DNA from: Lentzea tibetensis
GTDB taxonomy: Bacteria; Actinomycetota; Actinomycetes; Mycobacteriales; Pseudonocardiaceae
Assembly (NCBI RefSeq): GCF_007845675.1
Contig: NZ_VOBR01000010.1
Span: forward strand, 179,530 to 243,529
Length of the DNA stretch: 64,000 nt
Direction of reading: 5' to 3'
This document shows, piece by piece, positions 51,445-58,761 of the stretch (position 1 is the stretch's first letter; each line of letters starts with the position of its first letter). The notes beneath the pieces were generated by a model that made no database searches, was not told the origin of the DNA, and saw nothing but the letters and a program-made list of their open reading frames with translations. The position numbers and the translations under genes were made by a program.

Positions 51445-52295
51445 AGATCTTTGAGTGAGAAGTCGACCCAGACCGTGCCCCAGGTGGTCTGCCGCGTCAC
51501 CTGCGCCATGGCGTCGCCGATGGTCTTGGCGTAGGGCTTGGCGAGCTTGCCCCACCACTTCTTGTCCGACTGGTAGCCGTACTGGTAGAGCACCGGGCTC
51601 GGGTAGAACGTGTCCGCCCAGATCTTGAACTCGGCGACGAACCCCTCCAGCGTCTCGAAGAACTGGCTGTCGTTGGTGAACCTGATGTCACCGCGGTAGG
51701 TGGGCGGCATCCACTTGGGGTCGTAGTGCTTGAGCATCAGGCTCAGCCTCTGGTCGTGCCCCTTGATCTTCTGCTCCCACCGCTGGGCCACGTCATCCGG
51801 TACCGGCTGCCCGCAGTCCTCGCAGACGCCCTGGTACCACTCGACGTCGACCTGGATCCCCTGGACGCTCGGGTGGCGCTTGTAGCGGTTCAGCGCGAGG
51901 TCGACGAGCTGGTCGACGCTGGCGAAGCCGGGTTCGAGGCTGAGCCACACCTTCATGCCGGTGTCGTCGAAGTGCTTCAGGTACTTCTCGTGCTTGTCCG
52001 AGCTCTGGAAGGTGATGTTCGGGTAGCTCTGGTTGTCCGGCTTGGGGAACTCGACCTTCATGCCGCGCCCGTTGAGCGCGCCGACGTTCCACAGCCCGAT
52101 GCCGGTGGCACCGGGGAAGTAGCCCTTCATCTTGTTCATGTAGCCCGACCAGGTGCCCGGCTGCGGGAATCCGCCACCGGGCCCGTACGGCGACGACCGC
52201 ACACCCGCCCACGTGGGGCCTGCCGGCTCTTGGGCTTGGGCTGGTGTGCAGATCAGGCTCGTGAGAAGGAGGACCACCGAGAGGATCACACGCAT
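51441..52295 (-). CDS. Secreted protein, probable glycoside-hydrolase-like barrel
   Basis: The 284-residue protein has a clear signal peptide (VVLLLTSLICTPAQAQ). The mature part has blocks such as GATGIGLWNVGALNG, GMKVWLSLEPGFASVDQL and VQGIQVDVEWYQGVCEDCGQ, resembling strands of a TIM barrel with DVEW as a possible acidic active-site pair. Two Cys in CEDC may form a disulfide. No family is assigned. AGGAG lies 6 nt before ATG 52295. A palindrome sits 23 bp upstream, suggesting regulated expression, as for extracellular glycan enzymes. Confidence 0.78.
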   Translation of the reverse strand: MRVILSVVLLLTSLICTPAQAQEPAGPTWAGVRSSPYGPGGGFPQPGTWSGYMNKMKGYFPGATGIGLWNVGALNGRGMKVEFPKPDNQSYPNITFQSSDKHEKYLKHFDDTGMKVWLSLEPGFASVDQLVDLALNRYKRHPSVQGIQVDVEWYQGVCEDCGQPVPDDVAQRWEQKIKGHDQRLSLMLKHYDPKWMPPTYRGDIRFTNDSQFFETLEGFVAEFKIWADTFYPSPVLYQYGYQSDKKWWGKLAKPYAKTIGDAMAQVTRQTTWGTVWVDFSLKDL

Positions 52296-52317
52296 CTCGA
52301 TCTCCTAGCGCAGGTTT

Positions 52318-52332
52318 GTAAAGACTCTTTAC
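52318..52332. promoter_or_regulatory. 15-bp perfect palindrome upstream of the secreted gene
   Basis: GTAAAGA-C-TCTTTAC is symmetric around its central base. It is flanked by CGCAGG and CCTGCG, so the symmetry extends with a small gap. It lies 23 bp upstream of the secreted gene ATG, an ideal position for a repressor of the LacI, GntR or ROK kind. Confidence 0.65.
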
Positions 52333-52566
52333 CTGCGGCGGTGTCCCGAACGTACCGCTTCGTCTGGTTCAGGGGAATGGCCGGGACGTTTTCCCAGGTC
52401 GGCTTCGTTTTGGTGTGATCAACGGCCCGTTCACGCGACTTGTCGTGGCACCGGAAGCAACCTCGTGCGTCCCGCAAAAAGGAAGCGCGGGGAGGCGGCC
52501 GGCGAGTTGTCCACAGGTTCACGCTCGAACCCGAACCGGATCTCCCGGCCCGGCTAATATCCGGAT

Positions 52567-54420
52567 GTGGAGGACGAGTTACTGGCCTGGGCGCCGCAAC
52601 CCGGCGACCAGCCGGCCGCACCGGTGCGCCTGCCGGGCTACAGCGACTTCCGGTTGGTCACGCACGGCGGAGAGGGGGCGATCTACCGAGCACGACAGGA
52701 CGGCCTCGGCCGCGACGTGGCCGTCAAGGTGCTGTCTTGCGGGGACGATCCCGCCACGCTCGCCCGTTTCCGCCGCGAGCTGGCGATCACCGTGGAGCTG
52801 GGCCGCCAGCACCCGCACATCGTCACCGTCCTGGACACCGGCACCCTGCCCGACGGCCGCCCGTGCATCGTCATGGAGTACTACGAGCGCGGCTCGCTGC
52901 ACGACCTCCTGCGGGCCACCGGTCCCCTGCCGGTCGCCGACGTGGTCGCCGCAGGCACCGCCGTGGCCGACGCACTGGCCTTCGCCCACGCACAGGGCAT
53001 CCTGCACCGCGACGTGAAGCCGCAGAACGTGCTGCTGCTGCCGACCTCGTACGTGCTGGCCGACTTCGGCATCGCCCGCGGCTTCGACGCCGAGCACTCG
53101 GCGTCACTCGAGATGGTCAGCTACCGCCACGCCGCCCCGCAGATGCTGGACGGCGACCGGCCTGCCGCGTCCGACGACCTGTGGTCGCTCGGCTCGACCC
53201 TGTTCACCCTGCTCGAGGGCAAGCCACCGTTCGCGTCCGACAACCCCGACGAGGACACCCTCCTGTCGTACGTCGGGCGGGTCCGCTCGTCATCGCCGCG
53301 GCCGCTGACCCGTGCCGACGTGCCGCCCGGTTTGGCCGCCGTGATCGCGCGGTGCCTGCAGAAGGACCGCGGTGACCGGTTCGCGGATGGCGCCGCGGTG
53401 CGTTCGGCTTTGGCGGGGCCGTTGAACAGTCCTTTGTCCACTGTAGATCCGGACAGCACGTTCCTGTTCCGCTCGCGGGCCGAGGTCGTGCCTGAGGGGC
53501 CGACTTCCGCGCCGGGGTTCGGGCCCGTGCCCACGCCCGAGGAGCCCACCGCCGTCGTCGAGGCGGTGGAGGAGGAGCGGGACGACTCCTGGCTGGCGCA
53601 GCTCGACGACCTCACTCGGCGGCAGAACTCGGTCGTCGTGGAGACGATCGGGCCTGGGGTTGCCCCTCCCCCAGCGGTTCCGGGTTCGTCCGGTTCCGCA
53701 CCGGCTTCGGGTCTGTCCGGGTCCGCGCCTGCTTCGGGTTTCGGCCCGGCGCCAAGCGCGGGTTCGGGTTTCGGCTCGGCGCCAGACGCAGGGTCCGGGT
53801 TCGGCCCAACACCAGGCGCGGGGTCAGGCTTCAGCCCAGCACCAGGCGCGGGTTCGAGTTTCGGCCCAACACCAACCGCAGGCCCAGGCGCGGCCTCGGG
53901 TTTCAGCTCAACGTCAGGCGTGAGCTCAGTCGACACCGAGCCCCGAACCGACCGAGTCCCAGCGCGCCGAAAGCGCCGCGGCCCGGTGCTGACCCTGCTG
54001 GCCCTGGCCACCGTGGTGATCGGCATCGTGCTGGGTGTGGCGTTCAACCGCCCAGACCAGCCACCGGTGACCCAACCAACGACCACCACCACCACGACTT
54101 TGGCGGTACCGGAGACCACCGCGAGCGTGCCCCAGGGCAGCGACCCGCGGTTCGCGCCGGTGTTGAAGCGGGCCGAGTTCGACGGCGGCGCCATCGAGCT
54201 CGAGTGGACCGACCCGAGTGGCGGCAAGGCGCAGTTCGTGGTCGTGGACGTGTCGGGCGCGAAGCCCGACCCGTTGCTGACGGTCGCCGCCGGCGGCACC
54301 AAGCACACGATCGAGCAAGCCGGTGAGCGGCAGCGGTGCTTCCAGATCCTCGCCATCGGCCTCGACGATCCGACCACGCAGCGCGGCTCGTCCGCCAAGG
54401 TGTGCGCGGTCAAGAACTGA
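52567..54420 (+). CDS. Membrane Ser/Thr protein kinase with repeat linker
   Basis: The 617-residue protein has a kinase domain at about residues 20-285: glycine-loop region RLVTHGGEGAIYRARQDG, VK lysine in DVAVKVLS, HRDVKPQNVLLL, ADFGIARGFD and SYRHAAPQMLDG. A Pro/Ala/Gly linker includes five 10-residue repeats. One membrane helix follows near residue 480 (PVLTLLALATVVIGIVLGVA), then an extracellular domain of about 115 residues with a cysteine pair. GTG 52567 is the start. It faces the MoxR/DUF58/transglutaminase operon, with contiguous stop codons (TGA then TCA), and may regulate it. Confidence 0.92.
   Translation: MEDELLAWAPQPGDQPAAPVRLPGYSDFRLVTHGGEGAIYRARQDGLGRDVAVKVLSCGDDPATLARFRRELAITVELGRQHPHIVTVLDTGTLPDGRPCIVMEYYERGSLHDLLRATGPLPVADVVAAGTAVADALAFAHAQGILHRDVKPQNVLLLPTSYVLADFGIARGFDAEHSASLEMVSYRHAAPQMLDGDRPAASDDLWSLGSTLFTLLEGKPPFASDNPDEDTLLSYVGRVRSSSPRPLTRADVPPGLAAVIARCLQKDRGDRFADGAAVRSALAGPLNSPLSTVDPDSTFLFRSRAEVVPEGPTSAPGFGPVPTPEEPTAVVEAVEEERDDSWLAQLDDLTRRQNSVVVETIGPGVAPPPAVPGSSGSAPASGLSGSAPASGFGPAPSAGSGFGSAPDAGSGFGPTPGAGSGFSPAPGAGSSFGPTPTAGPGAASGFSSTSGVSSVDTEPRTDRVPARRKRRGPVLTLLALATVVIGIVLGVAFNRPDQPPVTQPTTTTTTTLAVPETTASVPQGSDPRFAPVLKRAEFDGGAIELEWTDPSGGKAQFVVVDVSGAKPDPLLTVAAGGTKHTIEQAGERQRCFQILAIGLDDPTTQRGSSAKVCAVKN
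53740..53889. repeat. Five 30-bp tandem repeats in the kinase linker
   Basis: Five in-frame units encode FGPAPSAGSG-like decapeptides (residues 392-441). Units differ by a few substitutions and keep exact 30-bp length. Confidence 0.8.
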
Positions 54421-56421
54421 TCAGCGGCGCCACAGTGGGCGCGGGTCCAGCGACCAGAACACCTTGCGGTACCAGGGAACCGTGCGCCGCACGACCTTGC
54501 GCGTCTCCCGCGCCAACGACCACGCGTCGGCGACGGGTGCGGGATCCGGCGCGAAAGCTGCGCGGTCGGCCAGCACCGCCAGGCGCGCCGCGGCCGAGCC
54601 CAGCCCGCGCGCCACGTCCGGAGCTGTCTGATGCACCGAAGGCGAACGCCCCGCCAAGAGAAGCACGTCGAGCACGTACGACCACGCGCCAGGAGCACCA
54701 CCGAAACGCAGGCGCAGCCGACGGCCGAAACGCAAGCCCCACAACAGGAGTGGCACCAACAGGACAGCCAGGAACCACAACGGCTTGAAACCCGATGCGA
54801 CAACAGGAGCGGCTACCGGAGGGGCCACGGAAGGCAAAGCGAGCGGTGGCAGGGAAGCCTGGGTGGTCGGCGGCTTCGCGGTGGTGGAGGCGAGCCGGTT
54901 CAGCACCTCGCGCTTCGAGGCGGCGCTCGGGCCGCTTCCGTTGCCCGACACCGGATCGAACGGCACCCAGCCCCAGCCGGTGAAGTACACCTCGGGCCAC
55001 GCGGTCGCGTCGGCGGCGCGGACCACGCGGTCACCGGACGCGTCGGCCGGCACGGGCTGGAAGCCGACCACCACGCGCGACGGCAGGCCGACCGCGCGGG
55101 CCAGCACCGCATAGGCGGAGGCGAACTGCTCCGCGGTGCCCGCCTGGGCGCCCGCGTCACCGTTGGTGCCGAACAGGAAGGTCTCCAGGCGGGCGTAGGA
55201 AGAGCCGACAGGCGCTTCGGCGTCGGGGCGGCGGTCCAGGCGCACCACCTGTTCGATCGCGACGGCCTTCTCGTACGGGGTCTGGGCGTTCACGACGATC
55301 TGGCGCGCGTACTCGGCCAGTGAGAACGGCAGGCGCGGCAGTGCCAGGTAGCGGCGGACCGACGGGTCGGCAGGCACCGAAGCGACGGCCAGTTCCTCGT
55401 CGGACGGGGTCTCGAGTGCGCCGCGCACGGTGTAGCGCAGGCCGGTGCGGACGCCGTCCGCCAGCACCAGTGAGCCCGAGTTCGGGTCGACCATGGCGTC
55501 GCTCAGGCTCACCGCCCGCGGCCTGCCCACTGCGGGCACCCACTCGCCGGACAGGGCACCGATCTGGACGTCCACCGACGTCTCGTCGAGCCGGTTGCCC
55601 ACCGGCAGGTCCGGCGGTGCGACGACGCCCAGCGGGCCGTAGGTCGACGCGGCCTCCCACGACGCACCCGTGTAGTCCGACAGGGTCGCCAGGCGGAGCG
55701 GCACCTCGGGGCCTCGGGTGCGGAACAGTTCGGTGTCGCCCATGGCTGCCCAGGAAGCCAGCTGCGGCAACGGGTTCGCGATCTCCACGTCGGTGACCGG
55801 CGGGCGGACCAGCTTGCGCGGTTCGAACGCGTCCACCGAAGGCAGCACCACCGCCAGCAGAGCGAGGCACGCCAGAACCACACCGACGGGCGGTGCGACG
55901 GGGCCGCGCCGCTCCAGGAGAAGCCATCCTCCTGCGAGCAAACCCAGCAGCAGCAACGCGACCAGTCCGTGCGGGTCGATGCGGCCCGCGGTCAGCAGTG
56001 CGCCGGACATGTACAGCACCGCCGCGCCCACGGCCGGAGCGAAGAGGGAGTTTCCCTTGCGGGCAACGGAAACCGACACGACCACCGACACGCCGAACAC
56101 CAGCAGCAGGCCCGGTGTCAGCAGCTCCGGTGTCGCCGGAGCCGGACGGGCCGCGGTGAGCAGGCGCGGCACGGTGTCCAGCAGCACCTGGGTCGGATCG
56201 GTCCGGCCGGGCACGGCGTCACGCGCGGCGAAGAAGCCGCCGGTGAAGCCGAGGATGAGCATCGTCAGCACCGCGAGACCGGCGGGCATCTTCTGCTTCA
56301 ACAGCACGGCGACGAACCCCAGCAGCACGCACAGTCCGAAGAGGACCAGCATGCCGTCCCACGCCCGGCCGAAGTGCAGTGCGGCGACGAGCAGGACGAG
56401 TGCGGACCACAGAAGTTTCAC
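54421..56421 (-). CDS. Membrane transglutaminase-like protein (TgpA type)
   Basis: The 666-residue protein has about six N-terminal membrane helices. An extracytoplasmic transglutaminase-like core follows with GTAEQFASAYAVLARAVGLP, SRVVVGFQPVPADA and WPEVYFTGWGWVPFDP. A further helix lies near residue 555 and a cytoplasmic tail follows. The catalytic cysteine expected in the Q-C-x-x-F motif region reads EQFAS here, so a canonical Cys is not obvious. The GTG at 56421 overlaps the DUF58 stop as GTGA. TgpA-like proteins act with DUF58 and MoxR proteins in the envelope. Confidence 0.88.
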   Translation of the reverse strand: MKLLWSALVLLVAALHFGRAWDGMLVLFGLCVLLGFVAVLLKQKMPAGLAVLTMLILGFTGGFFAARDAVPGRTDPTQVLLDTVPRLLTAARPAPATPELLTPGLLLVFGVSVVVSVSVARKGNSLFAPAVGAAVLYMSGALLTAGRIDPHGLVALLLLGLLAGGWLLLERRGPVAPPVGVVLACLALLAVVLPSVDAFEPRKLVRPPVTDVEIANPLPQLASWAAMGDTELFRTRGPEVPLRLATLSDYTGASWEAASTYGPLGVVAPPDLPVGNRLDETSVDVQIGALSGEWVPAVGRPRAVSLSDAMVDPNSGSLVLADGVRTGLRYTVRGALETPSDEELAVASVPADPSVRRYLALPRLPFSLAEYARQIVVNAQTPYEKAVAIEQVVRLDRRPDAEAPVGSSYARLETFLFGTNGDAGAQAGTAEQFASAYAVLARAVGLPSRVVVGFQPVPADASGDRVVRAADATAWPEVYFTGWGWVPFDPVSGNGSGPSAASKREVLNRLASTTAKPPTTQASLPPLALPSVAPPVAAPVVASGFKPLWFLAVLLVPLLLWGLRFGRRLRLRFGGAPGAWSYVLDVLLLAGRSPSVHQTAPDVARGLGSAAARLAVLADRAAFAPDPAPVADAWSLARETRKVVRRTVPWYRKVFWSLDPRPLWRR

Positions 56422-57536
56422 CTGGCCACCACCGCGTTCCACTCGTCGAGCAGGTCCTCGGCGCGCGGGCCGCGCAGCACCAGCACGGAACCGGCGGCCG
56501 ACACCGAGCGCGCGTCATCGATCGCCAGCAGCACGCCGACAGCGGCACGCGAGGCCTCCAGCAGCAACGGCGGCAGCTCGGCGCGACCGCCCGTCACCAC
56601 CGACACCACGTCCAGGTCGCGCACGGGAACCGAAGCGACAGCGGAGGAATCGGCCGACTTGAGGTCGGCCAGCGCGGCCAGTGCGACGTCCGAGTCGGTG
56701 TTCTCCAGGTCGAGCGAACCCGACGTCGTCAGCAGGCGGACGGGGTGGCCGGAGCCGAGCGCGGACGTCACCAGCGACGCGGCGACCTCCACGGCGTGCT
56801 CGAACGCGCCGGCGTCCTGGTAGTGGGCGGAAGCGTCGTCCAGCACCACGGCGAGGTGCGGGCGGGCCGGGTCCGCGTCCTCGCGGATCATCAGCGTGCC
56901 GGTGCGGGCCGACGTCGCCCAGTGCAGGCGGCGCAGGTCGTCGCCGGGGACGTACTCGCGCAGACCGACCAGGTCCGTGCCGCCGCGTTCGACGCGTTCG
57001 TCCGCGCCGACCTGGCCCCGGCGGGCGCCGGACGGGAGGCCGCGCACCGGCAGGACGCGCGGCACGACGCGCACCCGCACGACCTCGCCCAGCACGGTGC
57101 GGGCCACGGCGAGGCCGGCCAAACCCTTGCGGTGCAACGTGAGCGGGCCGACGTCCAGCACACCGCGCACGTCCGTCGGGATCGGGTACTCGACGGACGT
57201 CCGCTCCCCCGGCGCCAGCACGGGAACGTCGACCGCCACCGGAGATCCGGCGACCAGGTCCGTCGCGTCCAGCGCGATCGGCCAGCGGGTGCCCGAACTC
57301 GCGAGCTCGAGACGTCCGGCGCAGCGGCCGAGGCGGTGCACGGTGCGCGGACGCACCGTGCGGGTCGGGACCACCGGCGCGGCGCGCAGCACCGACACCA
57401 GCGCCGCGACCACCAGGCCGCACAGCCCGAGGCCGAGGCCCGCCACGCCCGGATAGCGCCACCACAGGCCCAATGCGACCAAGACCAGGCCCAGCACCAG
57501 CGATCCGGTGCCGCGCAGAGTCAGCCGGACTCTCAC
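56418..57536 (-). CDS. DUF58-domain membrane protein
   Basis: The 372-residue protein has two N-terminal membrane helices and a DUF58 domain with GLREYVPGDDLRRLHWATSA, TGTLMIREDADPARPHLAVV and HPVRLLTTSGSLDLEN. The domain is related to von Willebrand factor A domains and is typically driven by a MoxR ATPase encoded next to it. GTG 57536 is preceded by GGGGG. A 244-bp gap separates it from moxR upstream. Confidence 0.9.
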   Translation of the reverse strand: MRVRLTLRGTGSLVLGLVLVALGLWWRYPGVAGLGLGLCGLVVAALVSVLRAAPVVPTRTVRPRTVHRLGRCAGRLELASSGTRWPIALDATDLVAGSPVAVDVPVLAPGERTSVEYPIPTDVRGVLDVGPLTLHRKGLAGLAVARTVLGEVVRVRVVPRVLPVRGLPSGARRGQVGADERVERGGTDLVGLREYVPGDDLRRLHWATSARTGTLMIREDADPARPHLAVVLDDASAHYQDAGAFEHAVEVAASLVTSALGSGHPVRLLTTSGSLDLENTDSDVALAALADLKSADSSAVASVPVRDLDVVSVVTGGRAELPPLLLEASRAAVGVLLAIDDARSVSAAGSVLVLRGPRAEDLLDEWNAVVAR

Positions 57537-57780
57537 GTCAGCCCCCGGAACTGTCGGGGGTCGTCGGTACGCTCGGAACGGGACTGCGTCGTACTCACGC
57601 CGACGACTGGGAACCCCCCGAATCCGAGCCTAGCGGCGCCCCCTGACAAAACCGCGCCGGACTGGACGACGCCGCACAGATCAGTCCCGCGCCGAGCAGT
57701 CCCGCGCACCGCAGGATCTCGCGGAGCAGCACCTGTCCCAGCCGCGACCGGCCGAGCGGAGGCCGGGCAGTGCGCGCGTC

Positions 57781-58761
57781 TCATGCCGGCTTCGGGACCG
57801 CTACGTCCGACACGACGTCCGCGAGGACCTCCTCGGTCGTCACGCCGGACAGCACGGCCTCGCGCGTCAGCACAAGGCGGTGGGCCAGCACGGGCAGAGC
57901 GAGGTCCTGCACGTCACCCGGCACGGCGAAGTGGCGTCCGCGAGAGGCGGCGTACACCTGCACGCAGCGCACCAGCGTCCGCAGGCCTCGGGTCGACGCG
58001 CCGAGCCGCAGGCGCGAGTCGGAGCGGGTGGCCGCCCCCAGCGCGCTCACGTAGCGCAGGATCGGGTCGGCCACGTGCAGCAGCGACAGGCGGCGGCTGT
58101 ACTCGCTCACCTCGCGCGGCGACGACACGGTCTGCACCGCGCTGATCCGCCCGGCGCCGGAACCCGGACGCAGGACGTCCAGCTCGTCGTCCACCGAGGG
58201 ATAGCCGATGGACGTGCGCAACATGAAGCGGTCGAGCTGCGCCTCGGGCAGGCGGTACGTGCCGTCCAGGTCGATCGGGTTCTGCGTCGCCACGACCAGG
58301 AACGGGTCCGGGACGGCGTGGCCGACGCCGTCGACGGTGACGGTGCGCTCCTCCATCACCTCGAGCATCGCGGACTGGGTCTTCGCCGCCGCGCGGTTGA
58401 TCTCGTCCGCCAGCACGATGTTCGCGAACACCGGGCCGGGGCGGAAGCGGATCTGGCCGGTCTGCGGGTCGTACACCGAGGTGCCGGTGACGTCGGACGG
58501 CAGCAGGTCCGGCGTGAACTGCACACGCCGCGACACACCGCCCAGCGCACCGGCCACGGCACGCGCCAACGTCGTCTTTCCCGTACCCGGCACGTCTTCC
58601 AGCAGCACGTGGCCGCCCGCGAACATCGCCACCAGCACCAGGTCGATCACGTCGCGCTTGCCGCGCACCGCGATCTCGACCGCGTCACCCAGGCGCGTGT
58701 GCAGGTCGCGGAACGCCGCGACGTCGCCTTCGCCGATCGCGGCGCCCATCGTGGTCGTCAC
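57781..58761 (-). CDS. MoxR-family AAA+ ATPase
   Basis: The 326-residue ATPase has Walker A VLLEDVPGTGKTTLARAV, Walker B ANIVLADEINRAAAKTQSAM, sensor VATQNPIDLDGTYRLPEAQL and LDRFMLRTSIGYPS. MoxR proteins act as chaperones for vWA/DUF58 partners. I prefer GTG 58761, which overlaps the upstream stop as GTGA with an AGAGGAA before it; ATG 58749 is the alternative. Confidence 0.93.
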   Translation of the reverse strand: MTTTMGAAIGEGDVAAFRDLHTRLGDAVEIAVRGKRDVIDLVLVAMFAGGHVLLEDVPGTGKTTLARAVAGALGGVSRRVQFTPDLLPSDVTGTSVYDPQTGQIRFRPGPVFANIVLADEINRAAAKTQSAMLEVMEERTVTVDGVGHAVPDPFLVVATQNPIDLDGTYRLPEAQLDRFMLRTSIGYPSVDDELDVLRPGSGAGRISAVQTVSSPREVSEYSRRLSLLHVADPILRYVSALGAATRSDSRLRLGASTRGLRTLVRCVQVYAASRGRHFAVPGDVQDLALPVLAHRLVLTREAVLSGVTTEEVLADVVSDVAVPKPA

